A stretch of 64,000 nucleotides of DNA, taken from contig JASANE010020387.1 in NCBI GenBank assembly GCA_030248225.1, forward strand, positions 131,517 to 195,516. Direction: 5' to 3'. Positions within the stretch are counted from its first letter, which is position 1. Each line of letters begins with the position of its first letter. Shown in pieces: positions 42,601 to 47,655 of the stretch. Source of the DNA: Trileptium ribeirensis. Its lineage: Eukaryota; Nematoda; Enoplea; Enoplida; Thoracostomopsidae. The translations under genes were made by a program, and so were the position numbers. The notes beneath the pieces are model-generated. The model was not told where the DNA came from, did not search any database, and saw nothing but the letters and a program-made list of their open reading frames with translations.

Positions 42601-45600
42601 TTCCGGTTGCGGTACCAGCAAAAACCATATCGAACCGAAAAGTGTTAGTTCAAAATGTACCGCCGGCTAACCAACCGCTCGTTTATCTCACTACACTAAC
42701 AATTCAATAACGCAATATCAGTTATATACCCTTCCTGCCATGTTAAATAAATTATGACGGTCAACGATTTTCATACGCTGCATATTTTTAACTCTCGTAC
42801 TAATATCGAAAAGATCTAACGATTAACATTGGTCCAACCAGCTTAATCACTCGTTATATAAGCATAATATGCTCACATAAAAATTCAAGCACCATTAGAG
42901 AGCAAGTTCAAATGAACAGATAAGAAATCGGCCGGAATTGATCTAAGGCAATAATAACAGTGTTGTTTTCACACGCGCACAACCAATGTTTTTTGGGGTC
43001 CACAGATGGGTTATGGACCCAAATATTTTTACGTGGACACAGGGTAGTTTCGGCTGCGGAGACATAGGGTCTGCTAATAAATTCTATTACAAAGTGCAGG
43101 CTTTCAGCCGTTTGTGCTTACATTTGTATATAGTTGCTTGCTGCTGGTTTCACGGATGGCCCTCATCGTTTATCCTGGCATGGAACAGGCAGAGAATAAT
43201 TTGTATATTTACAATTATGTAATAATGTCAAATTGCGTTTCGTAATTACCTTCCTTTATTATGTAGAATTTCGTGAAATTCGCGAGCCAAAAATTGTAAG
43301 TCTAGACCCAGCGTTTAAGGTCTGGATCCAGGGTACATTTTGAAAAAACCTGCGTCCAACAAAATTATTTTACCGATCGCTTAAACACAAACTAAGATAC
43401 TAAATAACAGAAACCGTTTCCAAATATAAGTTCATTGATTAAAGTACATTCTATATCGAATGTGTTTTGAATCATTTTCTAGGTGTGGATTATGATTGAA
43501 TTCTGAGTGTATCGAAGAATTCACACTGGGTAGAGTAGCAAATTTTGACAGTGCCCGTTATTTGACAATTTTTGTGTGGCACACATAACTTAACTTCGGC
43601 TTGGCTGATTGACTGGCGCGATTGCTGATTCGAATGTTTAAAATCACTATTTGTGTCCCTTTGTTAAACACACAAAAAGAATTCCAACTTCTTGATTCCG
43701 TTAAAGTGGACCGAATGGGCTAGGGTCAGGTCAAAAATAGGCCAGACAAATAAGGATAGGTTGTATCTCGACAAATGGTGCAGATAGCTGAGCTAAAATA
43801 GGCTCATTTTGTAGGGCTGTGTTAGCATGCAGGATTTGGGCCAAAAGGGTTTTCAGTGGGCCCGGTAGGCACAAAATACTCAGAAACAGCAATATCCTGC
43901 AATCACTCAAGTACATAATATTGGCGTTTTTTCATATATTTTAGAACACTGCATCTTCTATATAACTGCACACTGCGTGCTGCTATTGTCATTGTTTTTG
44001 CTGAACGGTCGGCTCAAAATGGTGTTTTCGATGGGCCCATGAGCCGTAAAATACACGTAAACGGCAAAATCTCCACAACTGCAGCCACTCCAGCTATAGA
44101 GGGTATATTGGTCTCATTTTGTAGAACAAGTCATCCTCTGTATACTTCCACATTGTGAGTCGCAAATATACAGTAAGTACGCGGGTATATATACAGGGTG
44201 TCCGCGCATATGGCGAAACCATTTTCAAGGATTTTCAAGGATTTTCCAGGATTTTATTTGCTATTTTCTCACATCTCCAATACTGATCTACGCACCAAAT
44301 CACCTATCGTTCATTGAAATAGCGCTATAATGTTATAAGTCACAACTCAAAGCCACATTAAGATCAAGTCAGATTACACTACCGGGATGTTACCAGCATA
44401 TTTCAGCCGGCCGGATGGGCGTGCTGACTGCTATGCACACTGTTTACATCTCCAATACTGATCTACGCACAAATCACTATCGCTCATTGAAATAGCGCTA
44501 TAATGTTATAAGTCACAACTCAAAGCCACATTAAGATAAGTCAGATTACACTACGGGATGTTACAGCATATTACAGCTGGCGGATGAGCGTGCTGACTTC
44601 TTAACATCATACGATACTCTATTTTGTAACTTGACCAGGATTTTCAGGATCATAACTTTTATTTTCAAGGAAATTCTAATTTTTGAGACAAATTCAAGGA
44701 TTTTCAAGGACGATTCTCATTTTCAAGGATTTTCAAGGATTTTTAAGGATTTTCAAGGACGCGGACACCCTGTATATATCTTCTGAATTGTTCAAGCAAC
44801 ATGGAGGATATTCGGTCATTTTCTAAGTGGCTGCTCCATATTTCGGCGTACGACTTTCCAAATTACATACTCAGCACTCACCTTTTCGGCGATTTCAAGC
44901 AATTATTTCAATTGGCTTCAACAAAGTGTGGGAGTGCCGACAAAACCTGTATCCCTCTGGTGGAGTCATGGGGAAAACTTTGCTGTTCAATTTCGAGAAT
45001 TTTAACAAAAGTCCTTTTGAACTCAAAGATTTTAATAATTTCAGTAAAAATGGTTTAAAAAATTGCTTTTAAGAGGAATATAAATTTTTTTGCGCCGTTT
45101 CTGAGGCAATTTGCATATATAAAATTTTACCGTTGTTCGCTAACAAATATTGAGTTTTGAAAATTTTTGACTTCGTAACCAGTGGGCGTCAAGTCAATTT
45201 CCTGGGAAAATCAGGCGGTCCCCAATTCAGAACCGAGGAGCGGCTCATACCCTTGATAAAATTATCAGCTAATGGAGAAGTAACTTTTACATTATATATA
45301 TATTGTTTCTGCAAATATATATACAGCAGTTACAATTTATATAGATTATTCACAACTTATATACACGAAACTCTACTATTTTGAAACAAGCTGAGAACTC
45401 TCCGCCATTTCTCACAAATCATAACGTTATGGCAACAAGCCCGCCGTTTGTAAAAATTGTCTCCATACATTTGCGCTAAGAGACTTAGCGACAAGGAGCA
45501 AATTCGCACAACGTTCAATAATGACCTGAACATTTTACTCTAATGAAAATAGCCTAACTACTAATGCACCACCAAAAAACAACCATACGAGAGAACATCA

Positions 45601-47581
45601 CCTAAAGTATCAAAGATTCTACAAGTGACTTCATTTGCATTATTAGCAAGGGGAATTCCCAAAATGACTGGATTTGCCAATACTGAGCTTTACTGTACCC
45701 AACTAACACACACAAAAAACTTTTACACTAGTAGTTTGTCTTATAGACAAGATGGTGAATTCTGATTGTTTGATATATATATATGTAACTTACAGAGATA
45801 CACATAGCTATATTGATTCTTAAATTACAAAATGAACAACCCCCATGTTCAACTAATTCCAAAACATTTTATGTCTGAAAATTTATGTTTTTTGTTTGCA
45901 AATTGTTTTTATACATGAATTACCGCTATTTATAATGCTAAAATATCGTTTTTAATTTGAAAATACATTCACAAAAGTAAAGCTGCATGAAAATATGGGA
46001 AAATTTAGTATTTTTAAGCAAAATTTATCCCCCCCTGTTAATTTCCCCCGTGAATGAACATGAGGGCCCCCGAAGTTTACCCCCCCCACTTTTCCGAGGG
46101 CTGTGGATAGGACAGAAATATGGAGCAAAATAACGATATACATGTGGAGATCTCCGGCTGAAACACCCATGACCAATTTTGATGCCGTGGAGATGTCAGA
46201 TTTCTTTAAGTCATGCTTGTATTAGTTATAACAATGATAAAGATGATAACATGCATGTTTCAAACTTTAATGAATACATAAAACCATGCTTAATTTTCAT
46301 CTGGAACAACAGAATTTGAAAGCTATCTGCTTAAAAATTGTTTCTTTTGCCAGAAAAAGTAGCCTATAATACATGTTTAATCTTCCGAAGCTTCATGCAG
46401 TGTGCAGTATATAACTATTTTTGGCCTGCGGCCTAAATTTTTTTTACACCGCTATAAATACTTGAGGCAAATATATTTTTCAGAGCTATTTCATTTAAAA
46501 TCAATCCAAAATGATGCCTATTTGACAAATACCCACTCATTCAACAATTTTAAAGGCTAACCATAAAAATATCTCACTATTGCCATTCTGCACGTATATA
46601 CGCAGCAGCACCACATCGTTAAATTGTTTATTGCAGTCACAAATAAAAATCAAGCCTGGCTTACTGAGTTTTATCACTGAATTCATGCAGATGGTCAATC
46701 AAACATGAAATAAGAAATCCTGTTATGTGATGATTTTGTGGATCACTGTTGCACTCGGATGCGGTTGCGCTACCTCCGTTCAGCTCTGCAGCACACATTT
46801 GCTTTGCAGCTTGCTGAAACTTTGAGTTCCCAGATAGCTGAAATTTTTTATACCAAATCAAATTTTGACACGGAACCGTTAAAAATTCGGTTTCAAGCGT
46901 TTGTTCCTGAAGACACGTTAGAAGATCAAGGTCGTTTGCAGCTACACTGGTGACTTTGTCTGGACAATATTTAGCAATATCAGCTTGGCAAGCTGGATGC
47001 TTAGCGATAGGTCCATCAGGAGGGGCTTGTGGATCAATATTATGTGCTGACATGTCGTCAGTGCCAAGACCAGATGGAATTTTTCCACCTGGTTCTCCAG
47101 TCAGCACATCGAAACGTCGCGGTACTTGTTTTATACCTTTATTATAGCTGTTATCTACATCAGTGCCATCGTCCATTTTTCTACCCAGTTGTTTGATAAC
47201 CTGTTGTTGATGGTTTTCACCACCAGAAACATCATTCATATTTCCTCTAAAGTCATTTCCTACAAGCTGCTCTTGTCGCACCTCTTGTCCCCTAGCACCG
47301 TGAGCCGCCTCTTCGACACTCTGCCGGTCTTTAAGTTTTTTAGTTTGATGGACATCCGCTACCGGTGCTGCCCTAAAGCCATGATTGTTACCACCTACAG
47401 CCCCAGCAGGAACTGCTCCTACTCGGGCTTCATTTTGTAGAGGCTCTTGGCGACGAAGACGCACACTGTTCTCTTTTTGTAACACATGCTGGCTCAGTTG
47501 ATTATTACGGACGGAATAAGAGTAAGAAATAAATAATGTCAGGAGGAAAATGTCTAATATAATAATATAGCGTAATGACAT
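518..47581 (-). CDS. GLG1: Golgi apparatus protein 1 (cysteine-rich FGF receptor / ESL-1) gene, 3' end outside window
   Basis: Multi-exon gene read right to left. In vertebrates the product is a type I membrane sialoglycoprotein of the Golgi that binds fibroblast growth factors and was also isolated as an E-selectin ligand. Its lumenal part is a chain of repeats of about 60 residues with four cysteines each. The window shows a start codon with a signal peptide (residues 1 to about 23), a Gln/Asn-rich stretch to about residue 195, then consecutive repeats with the family signatures: C-x3-D/E-x3-C(P), GE(V/I)xxCL, and DYR/DFxLD followed by C. Fifteen exons were placed by matching family repeat order, GT/AG sites and codon phase. 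They total 3481 coding bases, about 1160 residues; human GLG1 is 1179. By comparison with human, the last repeats, the transmembrane helix and the short tail are missing and should lie left of position 1. Identification is from remembered family sequence, not a search. Confidence 0.93.
877..2032. mobile_element. hAT-type miniature element, copy 1
   Basis: Begins CAGGGAATAACCGGAACCG and ends CCGGTTACTTTCTG, flanked on both sides by TATCATAC (869-876 and 2033-2040), an 8-bp target duplication. The CAGGG-type ends and 8-bp duplication are those of the hAT superfamily. The 1156-bp body has no transposase frame, so it is non-autonomous. The right end carries the palindromic ACCGGAATTCCGGT motif. 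It lies in GLG1 intron 15. Confidence 0.88.
2535..3260. repeat. Tandem duplication, unit about 370 bp
   Basis: Two diverged copies lie head to tail. Both contain AAAGTAACTTAATAGTTTCA, TTTTGGCGCTGTCTG, CATTCCTGCGAATTTCAAT, CTCATTATATTAGTAGTTGG and TTCATTCAGCCTTTGTTATT, in the same order. No coding frame is maintained. Contained in GLG1 intron 15. Confidence 0.8.
3425..3800 (+). repeat. Dispersed repeat, left copy
   Basis: Shares with 4770-5065 the ordered blocks ATTACTTTCATTTTCA, CTGCTGATATATTCATTTTTATA, CATATGTATTCTTTGCCTA and TTTCGCTAGTAA/TTTTGCTAGTAA. The two copies flank the inserted element at 3850-4769. Confidence 0.75.
3850..4769. mobile_element. Unclassified DNA element with 14-bp perfect inverted ends
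   Basis: Left end CAGAACGTAGTGAA (3850-3863), right end its exact reverse complement TTCACTACGTTCTG (4756-4769). The inside is a diverged duplication about 350 bp apart: both halves contain GGAACCATGGGTCGCAGA, CCGGCAATGAGTTTCC and AAAAGAGGCATCGGCATTTA. It is richer in C and G than its surroundings. No transposase frame and no clear target duplication seen. Confidence 0.65.
4770..5065 (+). repeat. Dispersed repeat, right copy
   Basis: Second copy of the block at 3425-3800, in the same orientation, directly after the inserted element. It contains CTGCTGATATATTCATTTTTATAGTG and a matching AT-rich tail. The 74-residue open frame across it is not conserved between the copies. Confidence 0.7.
5130..6270. 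repeat. Dispersed element J, copy 1, with internal tandem duplication
   Basis: The segment shares ordered blocks with 15250-16420: ACTAGTGGAACGATTACGCC against AGTGAATCGATTACCTC, CTATTCAGTGGGAATATAACC, and ACTACTTCCGAAGCAAACC. Inside, a unit of about 195 bp (5322-5515 and 5516-5705) is duplicated, each copy carrying CTATCTCTTCAACGAACAGG and AACAAGTTACCATGTAGACC. Not coding. Confidence 0.65.
7099..7191 (-). CDS. GLG1: GLG1 exon 15
   Basis: 31 codons, phase 0 at both ends. Acceptor TTTCAG, donor GTAAAT. Reads ENILPCLVQYKTHTLMTPG then CKKIIQRRMIEQ, parallel to TMLQCLKQNKNSELMDPKC and KQMITKRQITQN in human GLG1. Short, and found by walking family order between exons 14 and 16. Confidence 0.9.
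8062..9195. mobile_element. hAT-type miniature element, copy 2
   Basis: Starts CAGGGAATAACCGGAACCGG and ends CCGGAATTCCGGTTACTCCCTG in the same orientation as copy 1. It is flanked by perfect 8-bp duplications GGCTTTAG (8054-8061 and 9196-9203). It is 1134 bp long and similar to copy 1 throughout, with CTTCGAA, ATATATAGTAAAACAGATAA and CTTGGTTGTATTGG-like blocks. The ends contain short CCGGAA repeats. It lies in GLG1 intron 14. Confidence 0.9.
9230..10200. repeat. Tandem array D, units about 160-180 bp
   Basis: Five diverged units recognised by the recurring block GGTC(G/A)...GAACCC...ATTTCCAGAATATAG at about 9494, 9658, 9835, 9992 and 10165. It is followed by TTTGGTTATGTA, ACAGGGCGCCAAGAAT and a GAATACGATGGTTTGGTTAT block. 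A related pair is at 20330-20660. Confidence 0.75.
10620..11240. repeat. Dispersed tandem repeat C, diverged copy
   Basis: Contains the C-family blocks GGGTCAAA, AACGG.CAT..CTTGATAA, and CTCATTTTGTAGAG/CTCATTTTCTCGAG at about 170-190 bp spacing, like the arrays at 17.9-18.6 and 43.8-44.2 kb. The small open frames here shift between units and are not genes. Confidence 0.55.
11241..14607. other. Rest of GLG1 intron 14, mostly unassigned
   Basis: Mainly AT-rich. The 12130-12290 stretch is GC-rich (GGTGGGGGCCCCTCACACCC) and looks like a transposon end, but I found no partner. The 13030-13480 stretch also has higher GC and a 97-residue minus frame; I recognise no protein family in it. Confidence 0.4.
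14608..14789 (-). CDS. GLG1: GLG1 exon 14
   Basis: 182 bases. Acceptor TTATTTTACAG, donor GTGAGT. Completes the Lys codon left by exon 13 and reads SSDKAKPLECLREHKSELG, CRKFIFKREEIEFTDNRFD and YTLMKACRTTINALCSEESQ. This matches ECLKENKKQL and DYTLMRVCKQMIKRFC of the family. Ends phase 0. Confidence 0.93.
15250..16500. mobile_element. Dispersed element J, copy 2, with inverted ends
   Basis: The left arm (about 15300-15440) and right arm (about 16360-16490) are imperfect inverted repeats. Both carry CCCTATCTTTCACTTTATCA and the CATTGCGGT / ACCGCAATG pair. The interior matches element J copy 1 (5130-6270) in the same orientation. It is a foldback-like non-autonomous element without a protein frame. 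Confidence 0.65.
16840..17625. repeat. Tandem repeat region, units about 150-170 bp
   Basis: Recurring order: AGCAAGTTT(T/G)(A/G)CCAAAAACC, TAAA(T/C)(G/A)CCTAAATTTGA, CAATTTG(A/C)GGTTTT, CAG(A/C)T or CAGCC, GG(T/G)CTC, GGACACCA(A/G)AGAGGC, GATATG(A/G)GTGAAAAGTA. At least three diverged units are present. GC rises towards the right end. Not coding. Confidence 0.65.
17925..18665 (+). repeat. Dispersed tandem repeat C, reference copy
   Basis: Three to four units of about 170 bp, each with GGTCAAAA(A/G)GGGTTTTCAATGGGC, GAAAATGGTAATAT(C/T)TCTTCAACC, GAGCTAT, CTCATTTTGTAGAGCAATT, and ATCCTC(T)GTATAGCTGCAAA. The markers GGTCAAAA recur at about 18049, 18220 and 18388. The 3' tail, ATTCAACACTCAAAATTCACTAGCTTGGCGATAAG, is shared in part with the copy at 48950-49510. 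Confidence 0.75.
18724..18961 (-). CDS. GLG1: GLG1 exon 13
   Basis: Acceptor GATTTATTCAG, donor GTACGT after TGTTCTA. Reads GEIIRCLSQVMFEHELLGG, a non-conserved loop, then CQKQLRVEYLVVSADPMVD and CKEELKKYCS. It corresponds to the family's CRRQLRVEELEMTEDIRLE and CKSDIKNFCS. Starts phase 0, ends phase 1. Numbering leaves room for the possible exon at 19014. Confidence 0.92.
19014..19118 (-). CDS. GLG1: Possible extra GLG1 exon (5' edge unresolved)
   Basis: An open frame runs from about 19192 to a strong donor CAG|GTAAGT at 19013, only 52 bases upstream of exon 13. Its last residues, EICEYASISQ, would join exon 13 (GEIIRCLSQ) to give SQGEIIRCL, resembling the repeat motif TQGEVVECL. The acceptor is unclear: possible in-phase AG sites (CAG|CCT, GAG|GGC, GAG|AGC) lack a pyrimidine tract, and the start given here is a guess. 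Exon 11 can join exon 13 directly in phase, so this exon may be optional or absent. Confidence 0.4.
20330..20660. repeat. Tandem repeat D, short copy
   Basis: Two diverged units share with 9230-10200 the blocks AGAATCAGCTCATG, GTCGACGAACTC/GACCGATAAACTCG, TGGTTATGTA, and GAATACGATGGTTTAATTA. Confidence 0.65.
21901..22260. repeat. Near-identical 180-bp tandem duplication
   Basis: Positions 21901-22080 and 22081-22260 match with an exact 180-base period and only about three differences. Both start ATGCCGCGAGTGTTGTTG and end TTTTCCAGGATTTGCCAAG. Because 180 is divisible by three, it creates a repetitive but meaningless minus-strand open frame. The high identity points to a recent event. Confidence 0.95.
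22865..22945 (-). CDS. GLG1: GLG1 exon 11
   Basis: 27 codons, phase 0 at both ends. Acceptor CCGTCTTTTCAG, donor GTAACC. Reads KSCGKDVKKHCENLRTNTG followed by PEVDKHTK, matching the family's ACKEDVLKLCPN motif. Confidence 0.88.
22946..25391. other. GLG1 intron 10
   Basis: No coding exon recognised. A segment at 23600-23790 is GC-richer (AAAGGTGGGGTGTGAGGGC) and resembles DNA at 53.2-53.3 kb only weakly. The 126-residue plus frame at 24070-24450 has no recognisable domain. Confidence 0.45.
25392..25655 (-). CDS. GLG1: GLG1 exon 10
   Basis: 88 codons, phase 0 at both ends. Acceptor GTATTTCAG, donor GTAAGT after GCCTTTGTT. Reads KQCKDAVREFTEMESKDV, CKPAIKAFCPEKADAEVD, SLDVMQCLLEHKGQSEM and CASYVHHFELVSMKDYKFS, almost motif for motif as in vertebrate GLG1. 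The upstream in-frame ORF extension (from 25718) is intron. Confidence 0.95.
26400..26550 (+). repeat. Possible tRNA-derived SINE fragment
   Basis: Contains GGTTCGAAGCCCC, which fits a pol III B box, after GC-rich sequence with TAGTTTCGGCTCCG about 40 bases before it. There is no cloverleaf and no clear A box at normal spacing. Weak call. Confidence 0.25.
26636..26797 (-). CDS. GLG1: GLG1 exon 9
   Basis: 54 codons, phase 0 at both ends. Acceptor ATTTTTTAG, donor GTATGT after ACTATGAGT. Reads VRRVMHERAVSVRLMPQI, then DNCILELASMCSDKTEEPG and EEIMCLQRNYDKDTMS. It aligns with the family's VQRILHQRAMDVKLDPAL to ELECLQDH region. Confidence 0.9.
27805..28230 (+). repeat. Dispersed repeat E, copy 1
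   Basis: Its reverse complement is homologous to 44895-45250 over several blocks: GAAAATTTTCAAAATTTAAT against ATTGAGTTTTGAAAATTTTTGAC, CAAAAATTGGTTGAAAAG against AAAAATGGTTTAAAAAATTG, and GCACCGTTTCTAAGCC against GCGCCGTTTCTGAGGC. It lies in GLG1 intron 8. Ends with a GC-rich block (CCAGGTGGCGCTCGTTTCC). Confidence 0.6.
28439..28684 (-). CDS. GLG1: GLG1 exon 8 with poly-aspartate insertion
   Basis: 82 codons, phase 0 at both ends. Acceptor CATATTGTAG, donor GTACGT. Reads DAVRLCNANEQWWNAGG, then GTVLPCLYRHAVL, a run of ten Asp, TDE and five more Asp, then DELGPQCARE. The CLYRHA motif is typical of GLG1. The acidic run sits where human has a short RTEEQGRR segment. It is built from mixed GAT/GAC codons and so looks like an expanded microsatellite. 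Confidence 0.93.
28931..29065 (-). CDS. GLG1: GLG1 exon 7
   Basis: 45 codons, phase 0 at both ends, acceptor CTATTTTTGCAG, donor GTAAAT. Reads MISCLMDNIESEQVSNDC, then EQRLLEIQYFMARDFTLD and FKACAT. This is one of the most conserved stretches of the family (ILSCLMEHL, CEHRLLELQYFISRDW in vertebrates). Confidence 0.93.
29105..29783. mobile_element. DNA element with TGACGGAGGCA inverted ends and internal tandem repeats
   Basis: The left end TGACGGAGGCA (29105-29115) is the exact reverse complement of the right end TGCCTCCGTCA (29773-29783). The interior holds two full and one partial unit of about 185 bp, marked by TTTAGAAAACGTGAA, GA.ATAGCACGAACG.TTGTCGAGAT and TTTGCTTAATTTT. No protein frame. 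Target duplication not resolved. Confidence 0.65.
29784..32192. other. Rest of GLG1 intron 6
   Basis: Unassigned AT-rich DNA. A 142-residue minus frame at 31322-31750 contains a tryptophan-rich stretch (YHFWIWRCIQEPQQ), but I recognise no family. It may be a decayed transposon gene or chance. Confidence 0.4.
32193..32297 (-). CDS. GLG1: GLG1 exon 6
   Basis: 105 bases, 35 codons, phase 0 at both ends. Acceptor CTTATTTAG, donor GTAAGT. Encodes MANIGQDYRADPVLARDC followed by QVAIDTVCDRSKTSEID, matching the family's GADYRIDRALNEAC segment. Confidence 0.9.
32602..32814 (-). CDS. GLG1: GLG1 exon 5 (donor site uncertain)
   Basis: Acceptor CTTATTCCAG. Reads VTENRRMLMSDYRIAPEI, then VLHCTTEIEDHCGG, GETMHCLMKAME and CTAALRDI. 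The 3' boundary is problematic. The strongest donor nearby (GCG|GTAAGG, 32564-32559) lies beyond an in-frame TGA. The only in-phase choice before the stop is ATT|GTTAAG, which gives 71 codons and joins exon 6 in phase 0 with the expected spacing. I chose that site; a truncated isoform is the alternative. Confidence 0.85.
32895..33140 (+). pseudogene. Inverted, decayed copy of GLG1 exon 2 with flanking intron
   Basis: On the plus strand, 32996-33075 copies exon 2 (42268-42340) in the opposite orientation to the gene. The match extends into both flanking introns: GATAATCTTGGAT and GTCATCAATT before it, AGCTTGCTT and AATTTCTCCATATTTCGTGTTG after it. The AG acceptor persists. A 7-bp tandem duplication (GTTCTCC twice) makes the copy 80 bases instead of 73 and breaks the frame, and the donor GTTAGT has become GCGAGT. 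It sits about 80 bases from the exon 5 acceptor, inside intron 4. Confidence 0.92.
33880..34290 (+). pseudogene. LINE reverse transcriptase fragment
   Basis: Encodes part of a non-LTR reverse transcriptase with the catalytic-motif-A region IIYIDYAKAFDTA (motif F/Y-x-D-x3-AFD). Upstream, SQHGFFKRNSNCTHLLQSK corresponds to the RT segment before motif A. A frameshift near 33930 is needed to read the preceding LLSMC segment. It is related to the minus-strand fragment at 37.8-39.3 kb (SQHRFFKKRTTHTF, IIYIDYTKGFDTVPH). No endonuclease or 3' part remains. Confidence 0.75.
35420..36025. mobile_element. Foldback element with arms of about 200 bp or more
   Basis: The left arm (about 35443-35660) and right arm (about 35780-36007) are inverted copies. 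Both contain GTTCTTTTCCATTAT, TTCTGGAAATTTTGGTATTT, TTGTGATCCTCGAG, GGGTCCTGAGGGTCC and ACCATTCGACGCGGCTTGA, each on opposite strands. The loop is about 120 bp. Transcribed as part of GLG1 pre-mRNA, it would form a long hairpin. No protein is encoded. Confidence 0.88.
36090..36545. mobile_element. Decayed hAT-type miniature element fragment
   Basis: In the orientation opposite to copies 1 and 2. It retains CATACGGGAACCAGAATTCCGGTT, AAATTGCCGTATAAAACGTAAGTAGGGC and a diverged remainder matching the copy at 55793. The far end is not recognised. Confidence 0.6.
36553..37083. mobile_element. DNA element with CAGGGGTGCAG / CTGCACCCC ends
   Basis: Left end CAGGGGTGCAGTACG, right end GTGCTGCACCCCAG, with GC-rich termini (GTGGGCCTCCCCCGTGCAG; CTGCCCCCGTGCTGCACC). 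The interior repeats TAGCCAATTGGCTAA-like words on both sides, forming further inverted repeats. The ends suggest a hAT-like non-autonomous element; the target duplication is unclear. Confidence 0.55.
37830..39300 (-). pseudogene. Decayed LINE reverse transcriptase
   Basis: Read leftwards, the remnants are in RT order: INNLINVSQHRFFKKR, IIYIDYTKGFDTVPH (motif A), SGVPQRSVLGLLLLFML (motif B), and a C-terminal part with CYKIIMSFRCFLTND and SFVRPMLEYPCNVWSPSL, typical of Jockey/CR1-group elements. Many stops and frameshifts. It belongs to the same family as the fragment at 33880-34290. It lies in GLG1 intron 4 in the gene's orientation. Confidence 0.75.
39830..39952. mobile_element. Miniature element B fragment
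   Basis: Contains CACTTTGAAATTTCCATCG, GAGTGAACATGCCTCCCACC and the terminal GGAGGCTATTGACAGGCCAG. Compare the complete copy at 56872-57200. The other end is missing. Confidence 0.55.
40022..40389 (-). CDS. GLG1: GLG1 exon 4
   Basis: Acceptor CCATTTTAG, donor GTATGC after TGTGAGGATCAG. It begins by completing the Gly codon of exon 3 (RVLRCLIQQRL) and continues with CAEKLLLREQIMARDYKAS, CGQEIKYYNC, YILLCLENVAHDHEV and SPDCEDQ. It covers the family's RVYKCL to ESSEC region. A Pro/Ser-rich insertion (PPSPVGRDGKPDATAKSPA) follows the YYNC motif, and another (GQPLPSDAAPNALSP) precedes the last Cys. Confidence 0.93.
41148..41454 (-). CDS. GLG1: GLG1 exon 3
   Basis: Acceptor TGTTTTAG at 41455-41456, donor GTTAGT after ...GGCGAAG. 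It reads ACQSDILSSGCG, then HTQGEVVECL, CRQQLLRIAEL, DDFHLDRPLYYACR and EDLCRHVEAGEG, all close to vertebrate GLG1. Starts in phase 0 and ends in phase 1. The first Met-like residue of the open frame (TTG) is not a start; translation enters from exon 2. Confidence 0.93.
41682..42016. mobile_element. Miniature element B, near-complete copy
   Basis: Left terminal GCCTGTGCACAATGG and right terminal GACGAGCACAGGCCGG are inverted. The interior has CCCATGTTCA, AAAAATTCTTTATGTCTCTG, TTTTCAAACATTAACTATC, AAAACAACGTTTTCTAGC, GAAATATTTAGCATTTCAAG and CCCCACTTTTCGG, the markers of this family. Lies between GLG1 exons 2 and 3. Confidence 0.7.
42268..42340 (-). CDS. GLG1: GLG1 exon 2
   Basis: A 73-base exon with acceptor TTTTTCAG and donor GTTAGT. 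It encodes CRSFLRRMELIMFSDWKL followed by IGPFAD, matching the family segment with one Cys, a KM-like pair and FSDYRLI. Its phase (one base, then 24 codons) is exactly what exons 1 and 3 require. It is too short to appear as a long ORF. A decayed inverted copy lies at 32996-33075. Confidence 0.9.
42560..42640. mobile_element. hAT-type miniature element end fragment
   Basis: Carries AACCGGAATTCCGGTCCACC, AAAATCGTATTCCGGTTGCGG and GCAAAAACCATATCGAACCG, i.e. the palindromic terminal 80 bp of the family of copies 1-3. The rest is absent. Confidence 0.6.
43490..44895 (+). repeat. Dispersed tandem repeat C copy, interrupted by a mariner-type element
   Basis: The same order as at 17925-18665: GATTGAATTCTGAGTG, GGGCCAAAAGGGTTTTCAGTGGGC, GGCTCAAAATGGTGTTTTCG, CTCATTTTGTAGAAC, GGTATATATA, then after the insertion TATATATCTTCTGAATTGTTC and ATTACATACTCAGCACTCA. 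Units are about 170 bp apart. The gap in homology coincides exactly with the element at 44194-44772. Confidence 0.7.
44194..44772. mobile_element. Mariner-type miniature element
   Basis: Starts CAGGGTGTCCGCG and ends CGCGGACACCCTG, bounded by TA on each side within a TATATA context, as expected for Tc1/mariner insertion. Subterminal DNA repeats TTTTCAAGGATTTTCAAGGA on the left and on the right arm. The core is a tandem duplication of about 185 bp (from CACATCTCCAATACTGATCTAC, at about 44267 and 44450). No transposase frame. Confidence 0.8.
44896..45250 (-). repeat. Dispersed repeat E, copy 2
   Basis: Inverted relative to the copy at 27805-28230, with blocks such as TCAGTAAAAATGGTTTAAAA, GCGCCGTTTCTGAGGC and GTTCGCTAACAAATATTGAG. 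The two overlapping open frames across it are not shared with the other copy. Confidence 0.6.
45841..46112. mobile_element. Miniature element B copy
   Basis: Contains CCCCATGTTCAACTAATTCC, AAAACATTTTATGTCTGAAAA, AAAATATCGTTTTTAATTTG, AAAATTTAGTATTTTTAAGC and CACTTTTCCGAGGGCTGTGG, ending ATAGGACAG. Same family as 56872-57200, in inverse orientation. In GLG1 intron 1. Confidence 0.65.
46665..47581 (-). CDS. GLG1: GLG1 exon 1: signal peptide, linker and first Cys-rich repeats
   Basis: Open from ATG at 47581. The N-terminus has a basic residue followed by a hydrophobic run (YIIILDIFLLTLFIS), a good signal peptide with cleavage near residue 23. Residues 24 to about 190 are low complexity (Gln, Asn, Gly, Arg rich), as in vertebrate GLG1. 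The first repeat starts at HPACQADIAKYCPDK (first Cys about residue 198), and later motifs include LLTCLQEQ and FLISCLIDHLHEF. The exon ends ...ACTCA before donor GTAAGC (46664-46659), leaving two bases of a codon that exon 2 completes. Translation could read on to a stop at 46661, so the splice site is chosen on phase and family alignment. Confidence 0.92.
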
Positions 47582-47646
47582 AATGAACCTATTATTACAA
47601 TACCCTCAGTTCTATACGTATATGATTAGTAAAACAAACTAGAAAT

Positions 47647-47655
47647 TTTATATAA
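47647..47655 (-). promoter_or_regulatory. Candidate TATA box of GLG1
   Basis: Minus strand TATATAAAA about 66 bases upstream of the GLG1 start codon. It would imply a short 5' UTR of roughly 35-40 bases. The surrounding DNA is very AT-rich, so chance is a real possibility, and a trans-spliced leader or another start cannot be excluded. Confidence 0.22.
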
